A program made the translations under genes and the position numbers. The notes below the pieces were generated by a model. That model saw only the letters and a program-made list of their open reading frames with translations, had not been told where the DNA came from and searched no databases. Below are positions 42,881-53,800 of a DNA stretch of 64,000 nt, one piece after another (within the stretch, counting starts at the first letter, position 1; each line of letters opens with the position of its first letter). Where the stretch lies: assembly GCF_014192575.1 (NCBI RefSeq), contig NZ_JACHYC010000001.1, positions 868,001 through 932,000 on the forward strand, given 5' to 3'. The DNA comes from Variovorax sp. Sphag1AA (GTDB lineage Bacteria; Pseudomonadota; Gammaproteobacteria; Burkholderiales; Burkholderiaceae_C).

Positions 42881-43153
42881 ATGGCACGCATGGTCCAGTG
42901 CATCAAGCTCGGCAAAGAAGCTGAAGGTCTCGACTTTCCCCCCTATCCCGGCGAACTCGGCAAACGTATCTGGGAGAACGTGAGCAAGGAGGCCTGGGCG
43001 GCCTGGCTCAAACAGCAGACCATGCTGGTCAACGAAAACCGCCTGAACCTTGCCGATGCCCGCGCGCGCCAATACCTGGCCCGCCAGATGGAAAAGCACT
43101 TCTTCGGCGACGGCGCCGACGTCGCGCAGGGGTACGTTCCTCCCTCCGCCTGA
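42881..43153 (+). CDS. yggX: Iron-trafficking / oxidative damage protection protein YggX
   Basis: Small 90-residue cytoplasmic protein linked to protection of iron-sulfur enzymes and iron handling. The family signature is complete: [19 protein letters not shown] with the conserved cysteine, [20 protein letters not shown] and [19 protein letters not shown]. It is divergent from sbp2, with 126 bases between, and followed 13 bases later by mnmC. Confidence 0.96.
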   Translation: MARMVQCIKLGKEAEGLDFPPYPGELGKRIWENVSKEAWAAWLKQQTMLVNENRLNLADARARQYLARQMEKHFFGDGADVAQGYVPPSA

Positions 43154-43166
43154 TCCCCGCGCGCGC

Positions 43167-45014
43167 ATGGCCGAACCGGTCGAATGGCGCGCGGACGGCA
43201 TCCCGCGCAGCGCGCGGTTCGATGACATCTATCACTCCGAGAGTGGCGCTGACGCGCAGGCCCGGTTTGTCTTCCTGGGCGGCTGCGGGCTGCCCGCGGC
43301 CTGGGCCGGACAGCCGCAATGGCGGATTCTCGAAACCGGCTTCGGCTTCGGGCTCAACTTCCTGACAACCTGGCAGGCCTGGCGCGCGGACCCGAACCGC
43401 TGCCGGCTGCTGCACTTCGTCTCGATCGAGGCCTACCCGGTCTCGCAAGAAGACCTGTTGCGCGCCGCCGCAGGCTCGCCCGAGTTGCTTCCGCTGGCGG
43501 AGGAACTCGCAGCGCAATGGCACGGCCTGCTGCCCGGCTTTCATCGCCTGTGGCTCGACAAGGGACAGGTGCTGCTCACGCTGTGCATTGGCGATGTGCA
43601 GCCGATGCTGCGCGCGCAGCGCTTTGACGCGGACAGCATTTATCTCGATGGATTCAGCCCGCAACGCAATCCGGAGATGTGGTCACCCGAGACGCTGAAG
43701 TCGGCTGCGCGCTTCGCTCGAAGAGGGACGCGCCTTGCGACATGGACCATCGCCCGGACGGTGCGTGATGCGCTCGCGCAGTGCGGCTTCAAGGTCGAGA
43801 AGACACCGGGACTGCCTCCAAAACGCGACTGCCTCCAGGCGGTCTACGACCCCGCATGGGAGTTGCGCCGGCGCGTGCCGCCATCCGAAGACCAGATCGC
43901 GGAGCCGGGCCATTGCGTTGTGATCGGTGCGGGTCTCGCGGGGGCGGCGGTCGCATCGAGCCTCGCGCGACGCGGTTGGACGGTGACGGTGCTCGATGCT
44001 TCCGACGAACCCGCCAGTGGTGCGTCAGGACTGCCCGTGGGCGTCCTTGCGCCGCATGTATCGCCGGACGACGCGCTGCTCTCTCGCCTGACTCGCGCCG
44101 GTATCCGGGCCGTGTGGCCGCAGCTCGAACAGTGGCTGGTCGAAGGCATCGACTGGGGTGCGACCGGCGTCGTCGAACGGCGCATGCCGGGCGATGCACG
44201 TTTTCCTGCCAACTGGACCGCCGACGGCCCGAACGAATCGTGGCTTGCAACGCCGGAACGGCTTCGTGCCCTTGGACTGCCGGCCGATGCGCACGCGATC
44301 CGGCATACCCGGGCTGGATGGGTGCGCCCCGCCCGGCTTGTGCAGGCCTGGCTTGCGCAGCCCGGCATCCGTGTCGAAACAGGCCGCCGCGTCACACACA
44401 TCGAGCGCATGGCCGAAGACTGGACGCTTCGCGGCGTCGATGACGAGCCCTTTGCACAAGCCGACAGGGTCGTCATCACGGCAGGCTTCGACAGTCATCT
44501 GCTTGCGCCGGATCTGCCATTGCAACCCGTGCGCGGCCAGGTCGCGTGGGGTGTCGCGTCACCGGATTCGCAGCTTCCTGCAGTACCGATCAACGGCGAC
44601 GGCCACCTGATCGCGCATGTGCCGCACAAAGGCGGCGAACTGTGGCTCACCGGCGCAACCTTTGACCGCGACAGTGAAGACGCGGCGCTGCGCCCAGACG
44701 AGAACCAGGTCAACCTCGACAAGCTCCGCCGCCTGCATCCCGAAGCGGCCGCGCAATTGCAGCCCGACTTCACGAGCGGCCGCGTGCACGCATGGGCAGG
44801 CGTGCGCTGCGCCTCCGGCGATCGGCGTCCATTGGTCGGCCGGATGGGGCCGGATCGGGAAGACGGCCTGTGGGTCTGCACCGCGCTCGGCTCACGCGGC
44901 ATGAGCTTCGCTGCGCTCTGCGCCGAACTGCTGGCCGCCCGCTGGCACGGCGAGCCCTTGCCGTTGCCGGCCAGGCTCGCGAGTGCGCTCGACACGCGAC
45001 GCACGTGGACCTAG
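43167..45014 (+). CDS. mnmC: Bifunctional tRNA 5-methylaminomethyl-2-thiouridine synthesis protein
   Basis: Completes wobble-uridine modification mnm5s2U in tRNA. The 615-residue protein has an N-terminal SAM-dependent methyltransferase (ETGFGFGLNFLTTWQAW near residue 57; YLDGFSPQRNPEMWS). A C-terminal FAD-dependent oxidase begins with the dinucleotide motif VIGAGLAGAAVASSLARRG near residue 252. The order and length match fused MnmC. The frame is open upstream, but MAEPVEWRADGIPRSARFDD matches family starts. It is convergent with the large membrane protein gene, with only 8 bases between. Confidence 0.95.
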   Translation: MAEPVEWRADGIPRSARFDDIYHSESGADAQARFVFLGGCGLPAAWAGQPQWRILETGFGFGLNFLTTWQAWRADPNRCRLLHFVSIEAYPVSQEDLLRAAAGSPELLPLAEELAAQWHGLLPGFHRLWLDKGQVLLTLCIGDVQPMLRAQRFDADSIYLDGFSPQRNPEMWSPETLKSAARFARRGTRLATWTIARTVRDALAQCGFKVEKTPGLPPKRDCLQAVYDPAWELRRRVPPSEDQIAEPGHCVVIGAGLAGAAVASSLARRGWTVTVLDASDEPASGASGLPVGVLAPHVSPDDALLSRLTRAGIRAVWPQLEQWLVEGIDWGATGVVERRMPGDARFPANWTADGPNESWLATPERLRALGLPADAHAIRHTRAGWVRPARLVQAWLAQPGIRVETGRRVTHIERMAEDWTLRGVDDEPFAQADRVVITAGFDSHLLAPDLPLQPVRGQVAWGVASPDSQLPAVPINGDGHLIAHVPHKGGELWLTGATFDRDSEDAALRPDENQVNLDKLRRLHPEAAAQLQPDFTSGRVHAWAGVRCASGDRRPLVGRMGPDREDGLWVCTALGSRGMSFAALCAELLAARWHGEPLPLPARLASALDTRRTWT

Positions 45015-45022
45015 CCAAGCGC

Positions 45023-48000
45023 TCAGAGGTTGGCGAGCGCCATGTAGTCAAGAAGTGTCGAGCCGCCGAGGGTCGCGAACGGCAGCAAGACGGCCTTGAG
45101 CAGAGGCTGCTGCCAGAACGGCGCGAAAGCACCCTCGTGCAGTCCCTCGATGCGACTCTGAAGCAGTTTGAGCTGTTCCAAGGTGGGCGCCGGTGCGGGA
45201 CTGCCCGTCGGCCGGCTGGCGCTCGCGCAAAGGATCTCGTCCTTCACGCGATCGAGCGCATGTTCATGCGAATCCTCCGCAGCAAGACGCAACGCCACTG
45301 CACACCCCAGCGCAACGCCTGCACCCACAGCAGCAGGAATCAGCGTGCCCGCGGACAAAGTCCAGCGGTCGAACACTGCGCTCCTCGAAAGCAGCCAGAG
45401 CGAAATGACGACGAAGGGGTAGTAGATGAGCCCCGTGACCGCGGCCGTGCGACGCGCGACGAACTGCAGGTCGATCCAGTTTTCGAGATGGTCGCAAGGC
45501 ATGCGCATATCGGTCTCGAACCTCTGCAGCGTCGTCTTGGGCCAGTTGGCCGCGGATTCCTGCCGTTGGCGCAGGCGCAGCAACCCGCGGACAAAGCGCA
45601 CGCAGAGCACCGTGGCATCCACGACGAAGAAGATGAGGAAGTACATCATCAGCAGCGCCGGAACGCGCAGCGACTCGTGCACCCAGAACGAAAGCGGGCC
45701 GCGCTGCGGAACGAAGCGGATCTCGCCGATCGCCGCAACCAGCAGTGAGCTGAGCACGGCGGCAATGAGCACGCACGAGGCGGTGCGCACCAACCGCGCG
45801 AGCAGTCGGTTCTGCACGATGTGGCGCCCCCAGAAGTCCACGGCCTCGGACTCCATTCCGCCGACATTTCCGGTGTGTTTGTGCAGCGGTGGAATGAAGC
45901 GCATGGAAAACATCTGCACGAACTTTCGCCACGCATCCTGAAGACGGTCGACGCGGTCCTGTGTCTGCGTCATCTCCTGACGTACTGCGCGGGCGTCGAA
46001 ATCCGTGGCAATTTCCTCGAGGTTCGCATCGAGCGTTGCCCAGCCTCTGAACAGCAGGTAGAAGCACAGCAACAGCGTGAAGATGCGAATCGCTTCAGTC
46101 GGCCACAAGCTGATCCCTTCGATTGCCAGCATCGGCTTGCCGTCCTCGGTGAGCCATGCGGCGAACGGCTCCCAGTTCACAGCCATCCACATCGGCAACG
46201 CCAATTGCACGAGGAGAAGGATCAAGAGGGCGACAGCCCAACGGCGCCGGCGAGCCGCCAGGTTGTCACTGCTCGTCATGGTTCGGATGAGCCAGTTCCT
46301 CGCGCCCTCGCTCACAAGGAACGGCGGCACCCACGCCAGCAGCATCGCCGCCACGAAGATCAGGAACATCACCGGCACCCCCGGCGCGGGATATGCACGA
46401 GATCCCGGCGGATGAATGTTGTCGCACTCGCTCCACGGCATCCCCCGGCATCCCTTCTGATTGGCACCATAGGACGCGCTGCCCGTGAAATCGTAGGCAC
46501 CGGTGCGGCCGATCTCGAAGATCCTCGGTGTTTCGAACCACGCGCGGATCTTCTTCTGCGACATCGGCTCCCGTTCGCCGTCCGCAGTCTCATCGAGTTG
46601 CAGCTTGCGGCGTGCATCGTCCATCGCGAGCCGGGTCGAGAGATACGCCGACACCTGGTAGCTGTCGCGGAAAGGCGGCGCGCCCGCCTGCAGCCGTTCA
46701 GTCAGTCGCAGGCCGAAGTTCGATGCGACGATGAGATTGCGCGCCCACGCCTGCTCGCGCGGATGCACAAAGCGCGCATCCATGTCGGTCGTGAAGAAGA
46801 TGGCATTTGGAAACTCCGGGCGCAACGCCTGCAGCACGAGCAGCTTGTCGTGGACGTCGTTGCCCAGTACGCCGATCGCACGAAAGCCCTGCTTGTCCCC
46901 GCTCGCGCTGCGCAGCAATTCGTCCTTCATCCGCATCTGCACCGCGAGCCTGCGCAGATAGTCGAACTGGCCCTGGCCCTCGGCAACTTCGATGAAGGTT
47001 CCGTCCTTGCGGCGGCCGGGGTCCTTTTCAGGCTGGTTCTGCTTTTGTGCAGCATTGCTCGTCGAGTCGTTGTCGGCGGCTGCAGGCAACTGGCCGTCGA
47101 GTCCGCGTACATAGCTGAAGCGCTCCACGCAGAAACCCGGCTCGTCTCGCTTGGCCCGGAATTCGCGCAACAGACTGCGGCCATAGAGCGTGTCCCATTC
47201 GGCAACGATCGCGATGCGGCTGGGGGCATCCTGCTGAGCGCCTGCGTCAAGCCGGCACATGTCCTGGTATCGAAAGACGTCGGGCTCCTCTCCAGGACGT
47301 GTCGGTATCGTCTTCGGCTCCAATCCGCGCAGCCTCAATTCGTCGATCAGCGCGTCGGCGAGCTTGCCGTCGTGGCCGATGGTTCTCACCAGGGCAACAT
47401 GGTGCTTCGCGAAGAACTTGGACACGCTCTTGCGTTCGGCACCCCGCTCGTTTACGCCTTCCAGCAGTACCTCGTCGGGCACGGTCGCATAGAGCGAATA
47501 GAAGCGCATTTCCGCGTTGACCGGTTCACTCACGAGGCCCGAACCGTCCACCTCGTCGACCATCGCCTTCAGCCCATCCGAGCCGTTGGGACCGAGCACG
47601 CGCCAACTCGCTCCGGCATCGACGAACGGCTTCGCGAGCTGCGCCATGTGCATGAGTGGTCTTGTCGCGAACGCCTCGGTTTGAAGCCACATCACAAGCA
47701 CCGGCGATTGCAGACTGGCGCGGGTCAGATCGCTCGGCGTCGCGACATCGGAGGCCGGATCGAACCACTCGTAGGGGATCGGCTCCGGCGTCGGTTTATC
47801 GACCTTCGTGCAGGCGATTTCGGGCGGCGTGAAGTACCCCAGGTGCTCGGTATCGCGCGGCGAGAGGCGGCTGGCATTGAGCCCGGCGAGTACCGCATAG
47901 CGACCTCGCCTACGGCTTTCCACGTTTTCTGAATAGGGACCGCCGGGCAGCATCACCGCCAGCACCTGCACCTTCCGGTTCTCTCCGGGCGGGAAGCGCT

Positions 48001-48307
48001 TCCGAAGCTCGCTCACGTCTGCCGCGAGATCCTCGGCGGTACGCAGCCGGTCCTCGCCCTCGAGCTTGCCTTGCCCGCTTTTTCGCAGATCGGCTCGATA
48101 TCGCGCAACGGCGCCGAAGGGGTCCTGCCAGAGCCTCGCGTCGATGTCCTGCTTGGCGTAGTGCTGTTCGAGGCGCGGTTCCTTGACGGGGAGCCGCGTG
48201 GTCTCCAGGGGCGCTTCGCGAACGAACAGCACCCCGGCTGCCAGCAGCACAATGGCCACGATGCCGTTGCTCGGCAGGCTGGACCCGGAATTCGACTCCT
48301 TGTCCAT
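45023..48307 (-). CDS. Large membrane protein with periplasmic-binding-like domain, function unknown
   Basis: This 1094-residue protein is not one I recognise. It has a membrane helix near residues 15-30, then about 600 residues likely to be periplasmic. Within that part, SRIAIVAEWDTLYGRSLL (near 364) and AIGVLGNDVHDKLLVLQALR with FFTTDMDARF resemble type 1 periplasmic-binding folds. From about residue 642 there are seven or so hydrophobic helices separated by charged cytoplasmic stretches, ending near residue 1013. A strong AGGAGG lies before the ATG. It is divergent from a transglutaminase gene. A sensor or envelope complex is possible; no enzyme motif was found. Confidence 0.8.
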   Translation of the reverse strand: MDKESNSGSSLPSNGIVAIVLLAAGVLFVREAPLETTRLPVKEPRLEQHYAKQDIDARLWQDPFGAVARYRADLRKSGQGKLEGEDRLRTAEDLAADVSELRKRFPPGENRKVQVLAVMLPGGPYSENVESRRRGRYAVLAGLNASRLSPRDTEHLGYFTPPEIACTKVDKPTPEPIPYEWFDPASDVATPSDLTRASLQSPVLVMWLQTEAFATRPLMHMAQLAKPFVDAGASWRVLGPNGSDGLKAMVDEVDGSGLVSEPVNAEMRFYSLYATVPDEVLLEGVNERGAERKSVSKFFAKHHVALVRTIGHDGKLADALIDELRLRGLEPKTIPTRPGEEPDVFRYQDMCRLDAGAQQDAPSRIAIVAEWDTLYGRSLLREFRAKRDEPGFCVERFSYVRGLDGQLPAAADNDSTSNAAQKQNQPEKDPGRRKDGTFIEVAEGQGQFDYLRRLAVQMRMKDELLRSASGDKQGFRAIGVLGNDVHDKLLVLQALRPEFPNAIFFTTDMDARFVHPREQAWARNLIVASNFGLRLTERLQAGAPPFRDSYQVSAYLSTRLAMDDARRKLQLDETADGEREPMSQKKIRAWFETPRIFEIGRTGAYDFTGSASYGANQKGCRGMPWSECDNIHPPGSRAYPAPGVPVMFLIFVAAMLLAWVPPFLVSEGARNWLIRTMTSSDNLAARRRRWAVALLILLLVQLALPMWMAVNWEPFAAWLTEDGKPMLAIEGISLWPTEAIRIFTLLLCFYLLFRGWATLDANLEEIATDFDARAVRQEMTQTQDRVDRLQDAWRKFVQMFSMRFIPPLHKHTGNVGGMESEAVDFWGRHIVQNRLLARLVRTASCVLIAAVLSSLLVAAIGEIRFVPQRGPLSFWVHESLRVPALLMMYFLIFFVVDATVLCVRFVRGLLRLRQRQESAANWPKTTLQRFETDMRMPCDHLENWIDLQFVARRTAAVTGLIYYPFVVISLWLLSRSAVFDRWTLSAGTLIPAAVGAGVALGCAVALRLAAEDSHEHALDRVKDEILCASASRPTGSPAPAPTLEQLKLLQSRIEGLHEGAFAPFWQQPLLKAVLLPFATLGGSTLLDYMALANL

Positions 48308-48426
48308 CAGCGCCTCCTGGTCTCACGCAAGAGTCATGCGACCATTTCACAATGTATGCCCGTACAAGGCATCCCCAAGTGAATCGAGGAAGCGTCACGG
48401 GGACGTTCACGCGATGGAGAACATCC

Positions 48427-49320
48427 ATGCCCATCCACTACGACATCACTCACACCACGGTCTATCGCTACAACCAGCCGGTCCGTTTCGGCCTGCACCG
48501 CGTGATGTTCCGACCGCGCGAGAGCCACGACCTGCGCGTGCTCGCCACCGACCTCGAGGTCAGCCCGGAGGCAACCATCCGCATGATCCAGGACCCGCAT
48601 TCCAATTCGGTGGCGCTCGTGCAGCCGACCAGCGAAGCGTCGGAGCTTCGCATCGTCTGCCGCTTCACGATCGAACGCGAGTCGGGTAGCGTCGATGAGC
48701 TGGCGCTCGACCCCTTGGCCGAAGCGCTGCCTTTCGCCTACTCGGTGCAGGACCGCATCGATCTCGAACACTACCTGCGTCCGTATCACGACGATCCCGA
48801 CGGAACGCTCATCCGCTGGGCGCATCAGTTCCTCTACACCGACAAGGCCAATGGCACGCGCGATGTGCTCGCGCGCATGAACGCCTTCATCGGCCAGAAC
48901 TTCACTTACGGTGCGCGTGACGAAGAAGGCACGCAAACGCCGCTGCAGACGCTGGCGCTCGGCAGTGGAAGCTGCCGCGACTACGCGCTGCTGATGATGG
49001 AAGCGGTGCGCCGGCTCGGTGTGGCGACGCGCTTTGTCTCGGGCTACCTGTACGACGCGGCGCTCGACGTCGGTGGCGAAGCAACCGGCGATGCGGTGAC
49101 AGGAGCCGGCACCACGCACGCCTGGCTACATGCCTATCTGCCAGGGGCGGGCTGGGTCGCCTACGACCCCACCAACAACCTCACCGGCAGTGGGCAATTG
49201 ATCCGCGTCGCGGTCGCGCGCGACCCCTCTCTGGCCGCGCCCGTCTCAGGCACCTGGTACGGCGATCCTGGCGCCTACGAGGGACTCGACGCCTCCGTCG
49301 TGGTGCGCAGGCTGGGCTGA
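48427..49320 (+). CDS. Transglutaminase-like cysteine protease domain protein
   Basis: This 297-residue protein has the N-terminal beta region (MPIHYDITHTTVYRYNQPVR) followed by a transglutaminase-like core. The likely catalytic triad is C183 in GSGSCRDYA, H231 in THAWLHAYLP and D247 in VAYDPTNN. Bacterial members act as proteases or amidases more often than as cross-linkers. No signal peptide is evident, so it is probably cytoplasmic. The chosen ATG follows ATGGAGAAC. It is divergent from the 1094-residue membrane protein gene with 119 bases between, so joint regulation is possible. Confidence 0.9.
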   Translation: MPIHYDITHTTVYRYNQPVRFGLHRVMFRPRESHDLRVLATDLEVSPEATIRMIQDPHSNSVALVQPTSEASELRIVCRFTIERESGSVDELALDPLAEALPFAYSVQDRIDLEHYLRPYHDDPDGTLIRWAHQFLYTDKANGTRDVLARMNAFIGQNFTYGARDEEGTQTPLQTLALGSGSCRDYALLMMEAVRRLGVATRFVSGYLYDAALDVGGEATGDAVTGAGTTHAWLHAYLPGAGWVAYDPTNNLTGSGQLIRVAVARDPSLAAPVSGTWYGDPGAYEGLDASVVVRRLG

Positions 49321-49332
49321 AGCGACTCTGCT

Positions 49333-50805
49333 TCAGGGAAAGGCGCGGGGCCGCTCGCTCAGGTTCACGCCGGGCTGCGGCGCTTCCTTGTCCGCAACGT
49401 CGACCCAGCCGCCGCCGAGCGAACGATAGAGCGCCGCCGACTGCAACAGCACGCTGCCCTGCTGCTGGGCCAGTTGCAGGCGCGCGTTGAACAACGCGCG
49501 ATCGGCGTCGAGCACTTCGAGGTAGCTGGTGTAGCCGCCTTCGAATCGCTTGCGCGCGAGCCGCGCATAGTTGTCGAGCGCGGAGACTTGCATCACCTGC
49601 GCATCGAGTGCGGTGCGCGACGTGGCGATGCCGGACAGCGCGTTCTCGGTTTCGCTGAACGCAGCCTGCACAGCCTTGCGGTACGCCGCGACCGATTGCC
49701 GCTGCGCCGCTTCGGCACTCGTGACCTGGCCTGCGATCGCGCCGGCCGTGAAGAGCGGCATGGTGATATCCGCGCCGTAGGTCCACAGCCGCGAGGGCCC
49801 TTCCCACAGGTCGGACAGCGACCGGCTCGCCTGTCCGAAGGCACCCGTTAACGAGATCGTCGGGAAGTACGCCGCCTTCGCCGCGCCGATGCGGGCGTTG
49901 GTCGCGACCATCGATTGCTCGGCCTGCCGGATATCAGGGCGCCGTTCCAGCAGATCGGACGGCAGCCCCGCAGGCACCGGGGGCAGCACGAGCTGGTCGA
50001 TCGGCTTGCCGCGCGCGATGGGGCCGGGGTTGCGTCCGACCAGATTGGCGAGCGCGTTCTCCTGTTGCACGATCGACTGCTCGAGCAACGGGATCGCACG
50101 CAGCGCGGTCGCGTATTCGGATCGCGCCTGGCTGACTTCGACGTCGGACACCACGCCGCCCTTGAAGCGTCGCTCGAAGAGGTTGAGGGCACCGAGCCGA
50201 AGGCCCAGCGTCTCGCGTGAGACTTCCAGCTCGCGATCCTGCTCGCGCAGGTTGACGTAGCCCGAAGTGATCGCGGTCACGATCGAGAGCACCGTGGCGC
50301 GCCGGAATTCCTCGCTTGCCTGCAGTTCTGCAGTTGCGGCTTCGGTGAGGCGCCGCGTGCGGCCGAAAAGATCGATCTCCCAGCTCAGCAGAAGGTTGGC
50401 CTGGTAAGCGTTGTACGGATTGATCGACGGAGCCCCGCTGATGGTCTGCTCGCTCGCGCGCGTGCGGCTGCCGTTCACCTGCGCGCCGACCTGCGGAAAG
50501 AGCGCCGAACGCGTGGTGCCGAGCACGCCATAGAACTGCTCCACGCGCGCGGCAGCGGCGATCAGGTCCTGGTTGTTGCGCAGCCCTTCGCTGATAAGGG
50601 CATCGAGCGCCGGATCGTTGAACTGCTGCCACCACGCCGATTCGACAGCGGCCGCATCAACCGCGCCCATGGGCGTTGCGCTGCGGTATTGCGTCGGCAC
50701 GTCGAGGTCGGGACGCTTGTAGTCCGGCCCGAGCATGCAGCCGCCGAGTGGGAGCCCGAGCGCCACGGCCATTGCGCCGCGAAGGATCACGTCAGTGCGG
50801 CGCAT
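49333..50805 (-). CDS. Outer-membrane efflux factor (NodT/OprM type lipoprotein)
   Basis: Outer-membrane channel of a tripartite RND pump, 490 residues. The lipobox is LGGC (PLGGCMLGPDYKRP). The two halves of the TolC-like barrel and coiled coils are recognisable, including YEVLDADRALFNARLQLAQ-type endings and ERRPDIRQAEQSMVATNARI. ATG 50805 overlaps the end of the RND gene by 14 bases. It is last in the adaptor-RND-channel operon. Substrates cannot be predicted. Confidence 0.93.
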   Translation of the reverse strand: MRRTDVILRGAMAVALGLPLGGCMLGPDYKRPDLDVPTQYRSATPMGAVDAAAVESAWWQQFNDPALDALISEGLRNNQDLIAAAARVEQFYGVLGTTRSALFPQVGAQVNGSRTRASEQTISGAPSINPYNAYQANLLLSWEIDLFGRTRRLTEAATAELQASEEFRRATVLSIVTAITSGYVNLREQDRELEVSRETLGLRLGALNLFERRFKGGVVSDVEVSQARSEYATALRAIPLLEQSIVQQENALANLVGRNPGPIARGKPIDQLVLPPVPAGLPSDLLERRPDIRQAEQSMVATNARIGAAKAAYFPTISLTGAFGQASRSLSDLWEGPSRLWTYGADITMPLFTAGAIAGQVTSAEAAQRQSVAAYRKAVQAAFSETENALSGIATSRTALDAQVMQVSALDNYARLARKRFEGGYTSYLEVLDADRALFNARLQLAQQQGSVLLQSAALYRSLGGGWVDVADKEAPQPGVNLSERPRAFP

Positions 50806-53800
50806 TGACGGCTCCCTGCCCGGTCGCTTCCGGATCCTCGCCCTTCGCATGCTCGGCCTTCTTGCCGCTCATGCGGTCGCTGAACGCTTCCAGGCCCCAG
50901 AAGAACATCGGGATGAAGAAGATCGCGATCACCGTCGCGCCCAGCATCCCGCCGATCACGCCGGTGCCGAGCGACTGCCGGCTTGCCGCCGACGCACCAC
51001 TGGCGATCGCGAGCGGAATACACCCGAGGATGAACGCCAGAGAGGTCATGATGATCGGCCGCAACCGCAGCTTGGCCGCGCCGACCGCCGCGTCGTAGGG
51101 CGAGAGCCCTTCCTTGTGCCGCAACTCGACCGCGAACTCGAAGATCAGGATCGCGTTCTTCGCCGCCAGCGCAATGAGCACCGTGAGGCCGATCTGAAAG
51201 TACACGTCGTTCTGTATGCCCCGTAGCCAGATCGCGGCGATCGCCCCGAACAGCGCGAAGGGCACCGCCAGCAGCACGCCGAAGGGCAGCGACCATTTCT
51301 CGTACTGCGCCGCGAGGATCAGGAACACCATCACCAGCGCGAACGCGAACACCAGGCCGGCTGTCGAACCGGCCTTGCGCTCTTCGTAGGCCTCGCCGGA
51401 CCACGCGAACGAGAAGCCCGCGGGCAGCACTTCACGCGCCACCTCTTCCATTGCGGCCAGCGCCTGCCCCGAGCTGTAGCCGATGCCCGCATCGCCCGTG
51501 ACCTTGGCTGCGACGAAGTTGTTGAAGCGCGTGACGATGTCGGCGCCGGTCACGTAGCGCGTGCTCGCGACCGCCTTGAGCGGCACCATCTTCCCTTCCT
51601 TGTTGCGCACGTACATGTTCTGCAGGTCTTCGGGCTTGGTGCGGAAGTCGGGCTCGGCCTGCAGGATCACCTGGAACAGACGGCTGTTCTTCGGGAACTG
51701 GCTCACATACAGCGAGCCGAACAGCGTCTGCAAGGTCGAATACACATCCTCCGTCGGCACGCCGAGGCTTTCCGCCTTGTCGCGATCGACATCCACCATC
51801 AACTGGCGGGAGCGCGTGTTGATGGTCGAGTTCAGGCCTCGCAGCTCGGGCCGCTGCCGCGCCTTGGCGATGAAGTCACGCGTGACCTGCTCCACCCTCT
51901 GCAGCGGCGCGTCGCCCTCGCTCTGTATCCAGAACTCGAAGCCACCGGTCGTGCCCAGGCCCGGGATCGATGGCGGATTGACCGGCACCAGCACGGCTTC
52001 CTTGAAGGTCGAGAACTCCGCGCTGGCCTGCCGGATCAGCGCATCGGCCCGGTCGTCGGCCGATTGCCGCTCGGCAAAGCTCTTGAGCGACACGAAGAGC
52101 ACGCCCGCATTGGACTTGTTCTGCGAATCGATCAGGCTGAAGCCCGGCACCGCAGCCACCGCCTTCACGCTCGGCTGCTTGCTGAACCACTGCTGCGCAC
52201 GGTCCGTGATGGCTTCGGTGCGATCCAGGCTCGCGGCGTCCGGCATGATGACCGCGGTGAAGATGTAGCCTTGGTCTTCCACCGGCAGGAAGGTGGTCGG
52301 CACCTTCCGGAACAGCCCCATCATGATCACCACCATGCCGACGATCAGCAGCACCGAGATGAGCACGCGCTTGATCGCCAGCTTGGTGGTCGATGTATAG
52401 CTCTCCGTCACCTTCTCGAAATTGCGGTTGAACCAGCCGAAGAAGCCCTTCTTTTCGTGGTGACCCTCTTTCGGCGGCTTCAGCAGCAGCGCCGCGAGCG
52501 CCGGCGACAGCGTCAGCGCCACGAGGCCCGACAGCACCACCGACACCGCGATGGTGATCGCGAACTGCTTGTAGAGCTGCCCGGTGATGCCCGAGAGGAA
52601 CGCGACCGGAATGAACACCGCGCACAGCACCAGCACGATGGCGACCACCGGGCCGCTCACCTCGTCCATGGCGCGCTTGGCGGCGTCCTTTGGCGACAGG
52701 CCGAACTCGCTCATGTTGCGCTCGACGTTCTCGACCACCACGATCGCGTCGTCGACCACGATGCCGATCGCGAGCACCATGCCGAACAAGGTGAGCATGT
52801 TGATCGAGAAGCCCATCGCGGTCATGCCGATGAAGGCGCCGAGGATCGAGACCGGCACCGCCAGGATCGGCACCAGCGTGGCGCGGAAGCTCTGCAGGAA
52901 GATGAACACCACGATCACCACCAGCGCCACCGCCTCGAAGAAGGTGTGGACCACCTCGCTGATCGACTCCTGCACGAACTCGGTGGTGTCGAGCGCGATG
53001 TCGTAGTCCAGGCCGCTCGGGAAGGACTTCTTCAGCTCGGCCATCAACGCACGCGTGTCCTTGGCCACCTGCAGCGCGTTCGCGCCGGGCTGCTGGTAGA
53101 TCGCGATCAGCGTGGCGGTCTTGCCGTTGTACTTGGAGCGGATCGAATAGTCCTTCGAGCCGAGTTCCGCGCGGCCGATGTCCTTCACGCGGACGATCGC
53201 GCCGGTGCCCTGCTGCGAAGCACGCAGGATGATGTTGTCGAACTGCGTGGGCTCGGTCATGCGCCCGGAAGTGGCGACCGGGATCGTCTGCTGCACCGGC
53301 GTCGCTGTCGGCGATGCACCCAGGCGCCCGGCGGCGTACTGCTGGTTCTGCGCGGCCACGGCCTGCTGGATGTCGGTCGCGGTCATGCCCAGGCTCGCCA
53401 TGCGGTCGGGCTTGAGCCACAGGCGCATCGCGTAGTCCGGCGAGCCGAAGATCGAGCTCTGATTGGCACCCGGGATGCGCTTGATCGCATCCAGCACATT
53501 GATGTTCGCGTAGTTGGCGACGAAGGTCGGGTCCTGGCTGTTATCGGGCGAATAAATCGCCACGATCAACATGAAGGCCTGCGACTTCTTCTGCACGCTC
53601 ACACCCTGCTGGCTCACTGCCGAAGGCAGCTGCGGCAGCGCGAGGTTCACGCGGTTCTGCACGTCCACCTGCGCGAGCGAGGGGTCGGTGCCGATCTCGA
53701 AGTAGACCGACAGCGTCATGTTCCCCGTCGAGCTCGACGAGGAGTTCATGTACATCATGCGATCCGCGCCGTTGACCTGTTGCTCGATCGGCGCTGCCAC

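Noticed and set aside
45821..47932. 703-codon frame opposite the large membrane protein
   Set aside because: The minus strand has a strong ribosome binding site, membrane helices and natural codon use; this frame does not.
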